The notes: generated by a model from the sequence alone, not told the origin. Positions 31,480 to 42,326 are shown, counted from the stretch's first letter. The stretch: DNA of 64,000 bases from Semisulcospira habei (GCA_036245525.1 BTPG01000002.1:118460286-118524285), one strand, 5' to 3'. A program made the numbers and translations.

Positions 31480-32065
31480 CTGATACACACATGGATCAAT
31501 TGGTTCAAAATGAGGAGAAAAAAAAGTCAGGTAGGTTGGACGGAGATGCTCTGTGCCAACACACACTCCCAGAGGAATGCACCCAAATTTACATTTGTGG
31601 GAATAGAAAGTTGCAAACTATAATTTGTATTAAACTGTACATCATTGATTAGTTTGTCTGATGGTTTTAAGAAAATGAATGTATTTGTGATACATACATT
31701 TAACTGCATGCACACTGTTCTACCACTAGTTTGTGACATTAGACGAAGGCTCTTTCCTTCTTTTCATAACAAAGCAAGCTGCTCTCAGTCACCACTCAGT
31801 TCGTTTTCAACTAATGTTTTGTATAGCTGAACACAGCTGAATACAAAGGTTAAAATCCCCCACTAAAACGTAACTTCCTTATCGTTTTTGTGTGTCTAAT
31901 ATTATCTAAATGTTGAAAGACATAACATACAATTCTGAGAAAAAATTCTAAAATTTATTTAGGAAATGGGCTGACCATGACAGTTCAAGCTGGTGGCAGA
32001 AAGACACTAAGCTATTCTGGCACCACCTTTGAAGTATAAGTCAATTTATCTCCAGTAAGATTAAT
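31480..32065. other. Intron with one hairpin repeat
   Basis: Intron upstream of exon 31222-31479. Nothing coding is seen. A palindromic repeat is listed separately (31961-32053). Confidence 0.65.
31961..32053. repeat. Hairpin repeat, copy 2 (imperfect)
   Basis: TGACCATGACAGTTCAAGCTGG at the left (starting 31971) pairs with CCACCTTTGAAGTATAAGTCA at the right. It is related to 18442-18542 and 42327-42422 but more diverged. Confidence 0.7.
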
Positions 32066-32425
32066 ATTTATCTAAAATATATTTTTTCGAAAAATACTTA
32101 CCGATGGCATTACTGATAGGAAGATACGTCTAACTACCGATTTCAGCCTAAGTCTCCGTTGTGCAAGCAACACAACCGGGGAGGCGACTCGGGGAGTCGT
32201 TTTATATAACTCCCAGAGTGACCTCCCCTCCCTTCCCATAAGGCCCTTTGGGCCTAGCGACCAGTCATATGCTCTTTTAAGCGAACGTAGCTGGCAGCAA
32301 ACGGGGCAGGTGGGAGGGCCCTTAGAGTAATGCCATCGTTAAGTATTTTTCCAAAAAAATATATTTTAGAGAAAAATTAATTTGTTTCCTCAAAAACATT
32401 ACCGATGGCATTACTGATAGGAAGA
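32066..32425. repeat. DIRS E left terminal repeat and internal complementary region
   Basis: Terminal motif TTTTTTCGAAAAATACTTAC, then ACCGATGGCATTACTGATAG. The internal complementary region starts at TAATGCCATCGTTAAG (32330) and passes into AATTTGTTTCCTCAAAAACA, which matches the extreme right end of the element (42121-42150). Confidence 0.9.
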
Positions 32426-32525
32426 ATAACGAAAAGGAGGGAGCCGCCCACCATACCCAGTCCTGAGAACATGTTAGGTAACGAGGTGCCCTGGGCGCAA
32501 ACTACCGACGATTTCAACTAAGCGT

Positions 32526-33587
32526 TACCTACAGCGCCGGTGGCACCTGGAGGGAGTGTTGCGAGTCAAGCCGAGATACCACCTCCGTCGCAGCCTTCTG
32601 AAGTAGACGCAATCTCCTGACGCAGAGCCAAAGCCTCGATCGGGTCAGATGAGATACGAGTCCACACAGGCGAGCGGCGGTTGGAGAAACGAAATATGAA
32701 GTCCGTCTGAGATTGTGGAGAGCACCCAAGTATCGTACGGCAGCAGAGACCGCCGATGTGCCAGGCGAGCCTCCCGCCGACGGGGTGCTCCATGATCGTC
32801 CGCGGGGAAGGGAGAGGGTGATAGTGACTGGGCCCGTCCCCGCCCGAACCTCCGGTAGGGGTGGGGAAATGAGGGGGCCGAGGGGGGGGGGGGGGGGGGG
32901 GGGCGCGAGAACGGCCGGAGAAGACAGGACGTCCAGGCCTAGAGGTTCCCTGGGAGGGTTGCGGGGTGGGTCTGAAGGTCCGCAGAGGACGACCAATGGC
33001 CCTGCGGGAAGACTGAAAGCGGTGGGAAGCTGCAGGGGGGAGGAGGATGTGAGGCCAAAGGTCCTTGGTAGACTCCTTCACTGACTGCCAGGTAGGGCCA
33101 AATAGAAGAGCACCGCCGAGGGGGGCCTGTCGCAGCTGGGACTTCACCGAAGTGGGAAGGCTGACACATCGCTGGAGGACGCCGTCCCGCCGCATAAGGT
33201 CACCGTTGGAGGCTGCTGCTAAAGCGTTTGTCGAAGCGTGGTACATTGCCCAATTAGCCGTCACTGCGATGGAGTGTAAATCGCTCAGGGGGTCAGAGGC
33301 CTCAGGAGAATCCCAGAAGTCTTCAATACGTCTTACCACAGCCTGTGTGGCTAACTCCAAAAAACCCCAACACGGCTAGAGAATTCCGAATTAGGGTAGC
33401 CGTCTTGTTTATCCCCGCGGGAGTAGACCGACCTACAGCGGCCTTACCACCAATCTGCAGCGGGATCCACCGTCGGGAGGGGGCACAGAAAGGACTGGTT
33501 GTGTCCTGCGTACCAGTGCTGTCGGAATTTAATCTCCACATCCGCAGGCCAGCGGCAGTTGGAAAAGAAGCCAACGTCCGACAAATT
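32526..33587 (-). pseudogene. DIRS E gag C-terminal part fused to RT and recombinase stubs
   Basis: Minus-strand gag residues SDPLSDLHSIAVTANWAMYHASTNALAAAS and LRQAPLGGALLFGPTWQSVKES, then a Pro-rich tract on a G run (32881-32902), then RISSDPIEALALRQEI of the RT N-terminus. In the neighbouring frame LLQKAATEVVSRLDS is followed at once by QHSLQVPPAL, the recombinase C-terminus. A stop at 32566 and a frameshift spoil the frame. This is the deletion scar of the element. Confidence 0.8.
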
Positions 33588-33839
33588 ACTTACTTACTTA
33601 CGCCTGTCACCCCTACCCGGGTATAGGCCGTCGACGAGGGACCTCCAGCAACTCCTGTCCTGTGCTTCTCCTTCGATTCTACTCCAGGTGGTTCCCAGTC
33701 TCTTGATGTCTGCTTGGAGGTCTCGACGCCAGGAGTTTCTCGGCCTACCTCTTTTCCTCTTTCCTTGGGGGTTCCATGACAATGCCTGCCTAGTGATACT
33801 GGAAGCTGGCTTTCTCAGACTGTGACCGATCCATCCCCA
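33588..33839 (-). mobile_element. 5'-truncated RTE LINE, 252 bp
   Basis: Bracketed by GTCCGACAAATT at 33576-33587 and 33840-33851 (12-bp target duplication). On the minus strand it encodes [21 protein letters not shown] ... PRNSWRRDLQAD ... RGDRRK, the last 80 or so codons of the RTE ORF, and ends in repeated GTAA. It keeps CGA where the copy at 4247-7923 has a stop. It lies in the gag of DIRS E. Confidence 0.95.
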
Positions 33840-33967
33840 GTCCGACAAATTGCCCTGTTGTAAATGAGCATTAAAAGCATCAGAGAGGTCCCGAAAGCAG
33901 GTGGGCTGAGGAAGGGTTTTAAAACGTTTAGACTGATGTGAAACGTCGACCGAAGCTGAAGCCTTCC

Positions 33968-33982
33968 GTTTCAAAGGAGGAG
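33968..33982. repeat. Target-site duplication of the I-like LINE, left copy
   Basis: GTTTCAAAGGAGGAG, repeated exactly at 40016-40030. Confidence 0.95.
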
Positions 33983-34205
33983 TTAGTTAGTTAGTTATTT
34001 GGGTTTAACGCCGAGCAGGCGACTAAGGCCATCTCACGGCGGGATGGGTAAAAATCTGGTCAGCCAGACTAAAAGCAAGGTCTTAAGACAAGATGTAAAT
34101 ATAGATTAAAAATCTCAGGCTAAAATGTCGCACATGTCTTTAAAAGAAATGTCTACAGACTCTCAAAAAGGGCAAATAAAAAAGATTCACATAGTCTATG
34201 AATGC

Positions 34206-37200
34206 TCAAATCTTGTTAAAAATATTGCATGCTCGCAAGAAATTGAAGATTTTGTCTGGGGGAACATCCCGGAACAAAACCTTCAAGGAGTCTGCTGTAA
34301 AGTGTTTATATCTGGTGTCAATTAGGTCAGCACAATACAGCAAAAAGTGTCGAACAGAAAACTGCTCATCACAGGCAAAACACCATGGACGCTCATCCTG
34401 TTTAAGTAAGTAAGAGTGCGTAACATACGTGTGCCCGATGTGGAGCCGAGCAAGGACAGTCTCCTCACGGCGGCTGCCGCAGCGGAAAGGTAGACTGTCA
34501 GACAACTTAGGAAGAGCTTCATGAAGCTTGTTCCCTTCCTCTTTGTCCCACTCGAACTGCCACTCGCGGGCCACGTACGCACTAATCACAGGTTTAAAAT
34601 CACTATAGACAGTCTGTGTGTCAGGGACAGGGTCACTGCGGGCACTGTTGGCAGCAGAATCTGCGATTCTGTTGCCTTCGATGCCCACATGGCCTGGGAC
34701 CCAAATAAAAATGATGTCATAATATTCCTTCATCAAGTCCGCGTAGAGCTCTCTAATCTGCACCAGCAGTGGATGGTCTGTTCCCGTGCCCTGAAGGGCC
34801 TTCAGGGCAGAAAGAGAGTCAGACAGAATCAGGAAGTTCCTTTCCAGAGACTGATAGGCATGCTTGAGTGCTAGCAGAATGGCCTGCAGTTCTGCACTAA
34901 ATACAGAGGAATGGTCAGGGAGACGGAGCTTAAATGGGCGTCTAGGATGGCGAGAGGACACTGCAGCCGCAGCCACTCTTCCATCCTCAGACTTGGACCC
35001 ATCCGTATAAAGACGACAATAGCCAGGAAAAATTGAAAGGAGTTCATTGAGGCTCTGTTGGTATATGGCTGGTGGAGTACAATCCTTCTTGTGGGCAGTC
35101 AAGTCCAGCAAGATGTCAGGAACTGGTAGTAGCCAGGGTGGAGTGACGTGTTGCAGAGATTCCGAAACTTTGTCCAGGTCCACTCCGGCCGCCTGCAGAT
35201 GAGGTCGGACACGGAAGGAAAGTGGATGGACAGCTCCCGGATGGGCATCGTAAATCTCTGCAAACGACGGGTTAAAAACACAATCATAGGCAGGATTTTC
35301 TGGATGGGCCTTCAGCTTCAGAACGTAGCTGAGCATGAGGCGGATGCGGCGGAGCCTGAGAGAAGGCTCCCCTGCCTCTGCATACAGACTAGGAACTGGA
35401 GATGTCCTGAAGGCTCCCAGACATATGCGCAGACCTTGATGGTGAATTGTGTTCAGACGCTGCAGAACAGACTTGGAAGCCGAGCCATATACCACAGAGC
35501 CGTAATCCAGTTTGGACCGAACAAGGGCCCGGTACAGTCGAAGTAAGACGATGCGGTCTGCACCCCAGTCAGTACGACCAACGACACGAAGAATGTCGAG
35601 GGCCTTCCAACAAGAGGTTCTAAGGTAGTTAACATGGTTGCAGAAGGTCAATCTTTTGTCAAAGATGACCCCCAAAAACTTTGCCTCTTCGGCCACCTTA
35701 ATTGGCACACCAGCAATGCTCAGGCTAGGTTCTGGAAAAAATTTCGTCTGGTTAGTAAAATGCACACAGACTGTCTTGGAGGGCGAGAATCTGAATCCAT
35801 TGAGAGACACCCACCCCTGGATTCGATCAACACACAGCTGCAAGCGCCTCTCAAGGGACGCAAGTCCTCGACCTCGTGCACACAAAGCAAAGTCGTCCAC
35901 AAACAAAGAGCATTCAGAATCATCCTTGACGGCCTTTACAATGTTATTTATTTTAATGCTAAATAAAACAGGAGATAGAATACTGCCCTGCGGGACACCC
36001 ATCTCCTGTTCAAAGGAGTCGGAGAGGGTGGAGCCCACACGGACATGGAACGACCTGTTGGACAAAAAATTGTGAATAAAAACGGGCAGATGCCCTTTAA
36101 AACCCATGTCCGACAAATCAGACATTATACCATGCTTCCAGGTAGTGTCATATGCCTTTTCAAGATCAAAGAAAATTGCATAGACATGCTGCTTGTTGAC
36201 AAAAGCATCTCGGATAAAAGACTCAAAGCGGACTAGATGGTCAGTTGTACTACGAAAGCGCCGGAAACCGCACTGGAGGTCTGTGATGAGACCCTGTGAC
36301 TCAAGATGCCACACCAGTCGGGCGTTGACCAAGCGTTCCATAGTTTTACATAAACATGATGTCAAAGCTATTGGCCGGTAGTTGCCCAGGTCGGAAGGAT
36401 CCTTACCCGGCTTGGGAATTGGCACAACCACAGCCTGGCGCCAAGATGGCGGAAAATGACCGGTTATCCAGATATGGTTAAAGGCCTTGAGAAGTACAAG
36501 GAGTGAATCCTCAGGCAGATGTGTTATGAGCTGATAATGGATGGTATCTAATCCAGCAGCAGAGTCAGTACATTTCTGCAAGGCTTGCTGCAATTCTGAA
36601 AACGTAAAAGGGGCATTATAGTCTTCCAAGTTATCCGATATAAAATCACAAGCACAAGATTCTCGCTTCTCCTTCTCTCTCTGGAAGAAAGGTGAATAAT
36701 GCTCTGTTGAAGAATTATGGGCAATGATGGAGGCAAGCAAATTGGCCACAGCCTTTTTATCTGTGACCAAACTGGCACCATCTCTAAGATGGCCGACAGA
36801 AGCCGAGCCACCCCTGCCCCTAATTCTTCGAACAGCCTTCCAGACTTTTTGGGACAGAGTCCTAGAAGATAAAGATGAGACGAAGCGTCTCCAGGAAGCA
36901 CGGCGTTCACGTTTAAAAATGTAACGGGCTTTCGCCCGCTGTCTTTTAAAGGTTAAAATATTTGCTTGCGACGGATTACGAAAAGCACGTCGCTGAGCAG
37001 ATTTGCGCATTGTTTGGGCCTTGCGGCACTCTTCATTGAACCATGGTACTCTCGGCTTCCGAGGGAGTGATGTGGAAGTTCTAGGGATGGTTTCACCTGC
37101 AACCTCCAACAAAATAGAAGTAAAACAAGAAACAGGTTCTTCAGCTGACATGACCACCTCCTCTGTAAGACGAGACTGACAGAGAGAGGCAAACAGAGAC

Positions 37201-37898
37201 CAGTTAGCTTTCTTGAGATTCCAGCGCCCCACCGGCGAATCCTCCTCACAGCTGACCGATGACAGGACTACTGGGAAGTGGTCACTACCACACAGGTCGT
37301 CGTGAACCTTCCAGTCAAAGTCCAGCATGAGAGAAGGATCACACACAGTGAGGTCTAGAACAGAACTAGATCCGGAACCTGAGTTAGAGTATGTAGGTGA
37401 GCCATCGTTAAAGACACATAGGTTAAGTTGAGAAAAAACATCTTCTAACATCTGACCTCTGCCATCATAGTGGTCACTACCCCAAAGGTGAGCATGACCG
37501 TTAAAATCCCCCATGAGAATAAAGGGAGGGGGCAGTTGATCTACTAAGTTAAAAATATCATTGCTACAGACCCGCAGTGATGGTGGCAGGTAAATACTAC
37601 ATATGGTTATGGTCTTTTTTAAGGTAACCCGAGCAGCGACAGCCTGAAGACAGGTGTCGATGCTAACGGGGCTACATAAAATTTGGCTACTAATGAGAAG
37701 AGCCGCTCCACCCGAGCGCCTCTCCGAATCAGAGCCTTTATGTATAACATTAAAACCATTAAAAGACACAGGGTCAGAAGTCTTCAGGTAAGTCTCCTGA
37801 AGAGATATTACTGAGGGGTTATAGAACTTGACTAAAAGACGTAATTCCTCAAAGTTAGCTCGAAAACCACGACAATTCCACTGAAGCAAAGAGTCCAT
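34206..37898 (-). CDS. I-like LINE ORF2: endonuclease, reverse transcriptase, RNase H
   Basis: 1230 codons, uninterrupted. The endonuclease spans residues 1-220: QWNC with Asn8, SLQET with Glu36, MGDFNGH at 129-135 and GSDH at 204-207. The reverse transcriptase spans about 450-740: NYRPIALTSCLCKTMER, FFDLEKAYDTTW, GVPQGSILSPVLF and the catalytic FVDDFAL near 667. RNase H spans about 960-1090: YTDGS, AELQAI, LSDSLSALKAL and NRIADSAAN, giving all four acidic residues. Near the C-terminus [17 protein letters not shown] is a zinc-knuckle-like motif. The ATG follows the ORF1 stop after two bases, which suggests termination-reinitiation. The enzyme would nick target DNA and copy the LINE RNA by target-primed reverse transcription. 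All catalytic motifs are present, so this may be a recently active source; only ORF1 looks damaged. Confidence 0.95.
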   Translation of the reverse strand: MDSLLQWNCRGFRANFEELRLLVKFYNPSVISLQETYLKTSDPVSFNGFNVIHKGSDSERRSGGAALLISSQILCSPVSIDTCLQAVAARVTLKKTITICSIYLPPSLRVCSNDIFNLVDQLPPPFILMGDFNGHAHLWGSDHYDGRGQMLEDVFSQLNLCVFNDGSPTYSNSGSGSSSVLDLTVCDPSLMLDFDWKVHDDLCGSDHFPVVLSSVSCEEDSPVGRWNLKKANWSLFASLCQSRLTEEVVMSAEEPVSCFTSILLEVAGETIPRTSTSLPRKPRVPWFNEECRKAQTMRKSAQRRAFRNPSQANILTFKRQRAKARYIFKRERRASWRRFVSSLSSRTLSQKVWKAVRRIRGRGGSASVGHLRDGASLVTDKKAVANLLASIIAHNSSTEHYSPFFQREKEKRESCACDFISDNLEDYNAPFTFSELQQALQKCTDSAAGLDTIHYQLITHLPEDSLLVLLKAFNHIWITGHFPPSWRQAVVVPIPKPGKDPSDLGNYRPIALTSCLCKTMERLVNARLVWHLESQGLITDLQCGFRRFRSTTDHLVRFESFIRDAFVNKQHVYAIFFDLEKAYDTTWKHGIMSDLSDMGFKGHLPVFIHNFLSNRSFHVRVGSTLSDSFEQEMGVPQGSILSPVLFSIKINNIVKAVKDDSECSLFVDDFALCARGRGLASLERRLQLCVDRIQGWVSLNGFRFSPSKTVCVHFTNQTKFFPEPSLSIAGVPIKVAEEAKFLGVIFDKRLTFCNHVNYLRTSCWKALDILRVVGRTDWGADRIVLLRLYRALVRSKLDYGSVVYGSASKSVLQRLNTIHHQGLRICLGAFRTSPVPSLYAEAGEPSLRLRRIRLMLSYVLKLKAHPENPAYDCVFNPSFAEIYDAHPGAVHPLSFRVRPHLQAAGVDLDKVSESLQHVTPPWLLPVPDILLDLTAHKKDCTPPAIYQQSLNELLSIFPGYCRLYTDGSKSEDGRVAAAAVSSRHPRRPFKLRLPDHSSVFSAELQAILLALKHAYQSLERNFLILSDSLSALKALQGTGTDHPLLVQIRELYADLMKEYYDIIFIWVPGHVGIEGNRIADSAANSARSDPVPDTQTVYSDFKPVISAYVAREWQFEWDKEEGNKLHEALPKLSDSLPFRCGSRREETVLARLHIGHTYVTHSYLLKQDERPWCFACDEQFSVRHFLLYCADLIDTRYKHFTADSLKVLFRDVPPDKIFNFLRACNIFNKI

Positions 37899-37900
37899 GA

Positions 37901-39340
37901 TTAAGTCTTATCTGGGGGTAAGGAGTTTTTCCCCCCTTTTTCCTTTACCTTGGAAGGAGTTGAAGAAACAGAGGGGGGCCGGCTCCCGGGCCTCCTCTGG
38001 TTCCTCGGAGAGGAAGGGGGTGGAGCTGCCGCAGCATCAGCAACAACAACTTCCACTCCCTCCATCCGCTCCTCCAGTGCAGCATATTTGTTTTGAAGGG
38101 GGACATCTGTGTTCCCCTTCTGGGCCCGTGCGCACAGCGGTCCCATAGATTTCTTAGACTTCTGGTCCTGGGCAGCGTTCCTGCCGCTAGAGTTAGCGGC
38201 CTTAGAAGTCTGACCAGAGCCAGAAGCCTTTGGAGTTGACTGACTAACAGGTTTGGGTGGGGGCTGAGGCTTAGGGGCAACAGAAGGCGGCACAACCGGA
38301 CCGGCAGTGTCCGCCTTCTGCGTTCCCTGGCTCCTTGTCACCACCGGAGGAGGGTTACTCTCCAGGGGCGAGAGGAGCCAGAGGCTCCGCCCCCAACCAA
38401 GAAGTTGGGGTCTGACATGAAAAGTCTTTGGTGGGGCGCTTGCCTGCCACCGCTGCACTAAAAGTATACACTGAGGTGTTAGAGGTTGGGGCAGCCGCAG
38501 CTGCACCAGGGCCTTCAACCAGTTTTTTGGCATCCAGAAAGGACAGCCCCTTCTCCACACGCACCTGCTGAATCTTGCACTCGGATATCCAACGAGGGCA
38601 TTTCTTATCCGAAGCCATATGCGCCCCCTGGCAATTCACACACAGGGGGGTGGCTGTGCAGGACTCAGCAGAGTGTCCGGGCCTAGTGCAACGGGTGCAT
38701 GAAGCCTCTGCCTGACGGCATGTCTTCTGCCCATGGCCATACTTTTGGCACTTAAAGCACCGGAGGGGAAGAGGGACGTACTTTTTCACTCTCAGGGAGT
38801 AGTAACCTCCCCAGATGGTAGTAGGAGGGGTAGGGGTGCCAAACGTCAGGATGATGGTAGGGAGACGGATCTCCCCACCACCTCGCTTGGAAGCGAAGCG
38901 CCTGACGCAAGTCACCCCCTGAGACTTAAGGTTCCTTACAAGTTCATCTTCTGACAGTTCTGCCAAAGCTTGATCTTTGATTACGCCTCTTGACGAATTC
39001 ATAGTTTTGTGGGGTGTGACTTCCACAGGAGTGTCTCCGATGGAAGAGAGCCCCAGTAGCCCGCTGGAGTGTGCCCGAGTACGGCACTCCACCAGCAAGT
39101 CACCAGACCTGAGGCGCTGGGCGTCAGGCTGCCAACACGGCTCCTGAGGGTCTCCCCCACCAGAAAAGGATGCAGCTTGGTAACTGGTTTCTCCTTCACC
39201 TTGCTATGGACAATGAGGAAGCGAGGCCATACGGCCGACGCCTGAGGTGTCGCTTCCTCACAGTCTGAATCACTGTCGTGTTCAATGTCGGCGTCTATGT
39301 GCCGTTTCTGTGCTAGTTTTGGTTTTTTGGTTTTATCCAT
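37901..39340 (-). pseudogene. I-like LINE ORF1, CCHC nucleic-acid-binding protein, two frameshifts
   Basis: The ORF starts MDKTKKPKLAQKRHI at 39340, with WPRFLIVHSKVKEKPV. The frame slips by one base near 39110-39140 and continues as LRSGDLLVECRTRAHSSGL. The middle part holds three zinc knuckles: CFKCQKYGHGQKTC, CTRCTRPGHSAESC and CVNCQGAHMASDKKC. A second slip near 38370 leads to the Pro/Ser-rich C-terminus ending LPPDKT, with the stop at 37901 two bases before ORF2. The protein packages LINE RNA. The breaks could be real or sequencing errors; both lie in short repeats. Confidence 0.88.
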
Positions 39341-40015
39341 ATTATATTAGTAGAGATATTCATCCCCCGGGGGTCCCCGCCCGCCACCGAGCCCAACAAG
39401 GGAAAGTGCAACTGTCGGCGGGTCTCCAGCCGACGCACAATGGAGACTGCCCGAAAGATATACTCAAGGGGGTAAGCCCGATTGAACCGTTTGAGCCACC
39501 GCCTTCTATCACACTGTTGAATGCAGGGGAATACTGGCGTAAAGCACCTAATCAGCAGCAGAAGCTATAGCATGGTGCTCCGTATAGCAACCCGCATGTC
39601 AACAGTGGGATAGGGCTCAACGTGACAAGAGCCGATTGACTAGGCCGGTATGACTAGCCTCCCGTTTAGGTAGAAGTCAAGGCCGAAGTGGAGTGTTGGC
39701 ACCAGTGAGCCGCAGCCCAAAGGGAACCTCAGCCACCAGGATCCTCTTCTCCCCCGACACGGGTCTCCAAGCACGGCAAACACTTGGGATCCAAAGGACC
39801 AAAAAGTCACGAGTATTTTTAAGGACCAATCCAACATGGTACGACCTAGGTTAGCAGAGCTCCTTAAAAACCGGACCAGTGAAAAGGCTGAACAACATAT
39901 CTGCTGACATCAAGTCCTAATCCTGGACAAAGATGGCACCCGTCCGCTAGCTCACTCAGTCAGGGACTGAGCGGACTACCCACCTACGCCACGTGGAGGC
40001 CGGTGCCGGGTAGGC
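39341..40015 (-). other. I-like LINE 5' leader
   Basis: Non-coding, from the 5' end at 40015 to the ORF1 ATG. It should contain the internal promoter, but I see no motif I can name. Confidence 0.7.
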
Positions 40016-40030
40016 GTTTCAAAGGAGGAG

Positions 40031-41500
40031 AGGGGGGGGGGGGGGGGGGCAAGCTTCCGGAGGAAGAGCAGCCGAAATCAGGCGGGCCGCTTCGTCAAGG
40101 GCTCGGCAGTAATCAATGCCCAAGGTAAGGTGGGGGGAAGAGGGCGATAAGCTACGATGACAGGAGGGGGAAGCCACTGCAGGGGTGGGTGAGGGAGCTG
40201 CAGGGGAGAGAGGGAGATCTGGGCGACTAGAAAGCGGAGACTGCGGCTCGAGGAACACAGAAGCAGAATCTGCGGGGTGTAGGCTAAGCACCTCGTCTTG
40301 ATCCCCCCACAAGGATCTGCCAGGCGATGGGGTGGGGGTGGGGGGGTGGGGGGTGGGAATCAGATCTCCATGAGCAGAGAGGGATCAAACAGGTGCGACT
40401 GGAAAGCTAGAAGCGGGCGCACGGACCACTCTCAGGGCTGGAAGGCCCGAATGGTGGGGGGCAGAACGAGCGCTCACCTGAGAAGAAGATCGACAGGAAG
40501 AGGAAGGGAGAGGCAGTCGCGATCGGTCTCGAGATTGGCGATTGGGGGAGGATCCACGTGGGGGAACGAAGCGGCGATGGTCCGGAGAATGTGATTGTAA
40601 CGCACTTGAGCAGGCGTCTCTGGAGAGAGGGGGAACGACCGCATAACGTCACGGTCCGAAGAACGACCGCATAACGTCACGGTCCGAAGCGGAATAGCGG
40701 TGAGTTTAGAAGGATGAGTGCACCGTGTGCGATCATCCACGCAAGAGCGTCTGAAAGAAACAGTGAGGGAGTCACCCACCGCCAGTGGCCGTAACGCCGG
40801 GCGGGAAGTGCTCGTATGAGTCAAGGGAACCAGAGTTTTACTACTCATGGGGTGAGACTCGGGAGAGGTCACGGATGAGCAAGTCAAGGGCCCCAGAGTC
40901 TTACTACTCATGGGGTGTGACTCTTTTGAGGCCGCAGGTGGGACCCCATGCTGCACCTGGGAATGCCTCTGATTTGGTGAAATGGCCCGGGTCCCCAGTG
41001 GGATAGAGGCAGTAGGGAGGGGCCGTCCCGATCGCTGAAAATCCCGACTCCCAGTAGAGTAGGAGGGGACTAGCGACGGGCGAGCGCCAAGGTCAGAGGT
41101 AGGAAATATCCAGCTCAAAGAAAAGCCCACAATATCCGATGATGCTCGTTTGTGGGTTCCCGAATGGTCGGAAGTTATAGGAAGGGATGTCGCACTGGCG
41201 GCAGAGGGCCGCAAAGTGGCCGGCGAGCGGCTAAGTAAGCGAGGAGCTGCAGGCCGGTCGCGATTATAAAAATCCCAGAGTTGTGACCAACGTCGCTCTT
41301 TCCACGAAGAGCAGACAGGGCATGGTCGGGAAGAAGAACATCCCGAGCATGGTAAACATAAAACATGTGAATCAGTCGGGTACTGAAAACCCAAGCAGCG
41401 CAGGCATGTACGTAATTGCAAACTGCAACAGAAACAGGAACCGTGAAAAAATAGGCCCCGTCCTGTCCGTCTCATGTTTTGCCGTTAGTTGCGCTAAAAG
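40031..41500 (-). pseudogene. DIRS E gag, N-terminal and central parts
   Basis: The frame 40474-41475 has 333 codons: SLQLRTCLRCLGFQYPTDSH, then CLPCSGCSSSRPCPVCSSW and WSQLWDFYNRDRP, the cysteine-rich gag domain, followed by Ser/Pro-rich sequence with a repeated ESHPMSSKTLGPLT unit. The second frame (40019-40312) carries VLSLHPADSASVF and LPPEACPPPPPPLL and is cut by the LINE target site. In the uninterrupted element this joined PPLKRKASASVDVSHQSKRF at 33890-33975. A frameshift near 40350-40480 separates the two parts. Confidence 0.75.
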
Positions 41501-41944
41501 CAAAATGGAAAATGACCGGGAGAGAACCCGAAAACAAAACAACAAAGGGCGGACGAGAAAATCGAAAGCAGCCCAACGCCGCCCTATGCGCGAAGAAAAA
41601 ATGGTGCCAAACGGCAACCGCTTCGAGTCAGATCGAAACCGTTAAAAATGGTCGGCTCATGATGAACTATAATCCTATACCTTACCTCATGTCCGCTATG
41701 TAAAGGGAAAAGATCGCCGTTCATCTCCCACCAGATGTCGTAAAGATAAGAATCAACATAGGATGGATAATCGCACACATGAAGAAATTCAGAAAAATTT
41801 ATTTTTCTTTAAAATAAATTTTTATCTTCCTCTCAGTAATACCATCGGTAACGATTTTGAAGAAATAAACACAAACGAAGTCGAGAAAACACACAGAGAA
41901 CACGAGATAAACAGAAGCCGAAACCAGAACAGCCATTCGCATTG
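41501..41944. other. DIRS E 5' non-coding part
   Basis: Between the gag start and the right terminal repeat. It contains a 77-bp relic of a DIRS B-type element (41794-41870). Confidence 0.6.
41794..41870. repeat. Fused end-to-end relic of a DIRS B-type element
   Basis: ATTTTTCTTTAAAATAAATT (extreme left end of DIRS B) is joined directly to ATCTTCCTCTCAGTAATACC and CGATTTTGAAGAAATAAA (extreme right end). Everything between the termini is missing. Confidence 0.8.
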
Positions 41945-42150
41945 CAGCTAAGCGTATGACTGGTCGCTAGGCCCAAAGGGCCTTATGGGAAGGGAGAGGA
42001 GGTCACTCTGGGAGTTATATAAAACGACGACTCCCCGAGTCGCCTCCCCGGTTATGTTGCTTGCACAATGGAGACTTAGGCTGAAATCGGTAGTTAGACG
42101 TATCTTCCTATCAGTAATGCCATCGGTAATGTTTTTGAGGAAACAAATTC
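41945..42150. repeat. DIRS E right terminal repeat
   Basis: Reverse complement of 32080-32330, ending TCAGTAATGCCATCGGTAAT then a tail ending AACAAATT. Confidence 0.92.
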
Positions 42151-42326
42151 CAGTGTATCACGGAGAACAAGATATTCTGACACAATCCTCTATTGTGGTC
42201 GATCAGTTTAAACACCCAAACCACCGAGACCAACAGCATGGCCTATTAACTCCCGATGCCCTGAGGACAAACTATCAAATTTTTGTAGATATCCTCCGAG
42301 GTCTATATCACAGTTCTGGAGACCGA

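Larger units (their letters stand above)
33983..40015 (-). mobile_element. Full-length I-like LINE, 6.03 kb, intact ORF2
   Basis: A 15-bp exact target duplication (33968-33982, 40016-40030) brackets 6033 bp. In order on the minus strand: a 5' leader of about 675 bp, ORF1 with three CCHC knuckles (frameshifted), a 1230-codon ORF2 with endonuclease, RT and RNase H, a 3' untranslated part of 220 bp, and a tail of TAAC-type tetramers (AGTTAGTTAGTT on the plus strand). RNase H plus CCHC ORF1 places it in the I group (I or Nimb clade). It sits in the gag of DIRS E, in the same strand as the host gene. Confidence 0.95.
32066..42150 (-). mobile_element. DIRS-like element E, internally deleted, carrying two LINE insertions
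   Basis: The inverted terminal repeats (32066-32330 and about 41945-42150) are nearly identical over about 200 bp (CCTAAGTCTCC.TTGTGCAAGC, AAGGCCCTTTGGGCCTAGCG). An internal complementary region lies at 32330-32425. Only gag and fused ends remain. At 32526-32575 the start of the reverse transcriptase (KAATEVVSRLDS) is joined directly to the end of the recombinase (QHSL...), so RT, RNase H and most of the recombinase are deleted. A truncated RTE copy (33588-33839) and a 6-kb I-like LINE (33983-40015) lie in gag. The element could move only with proteins supplied by another copy. Confidence 0.88.
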
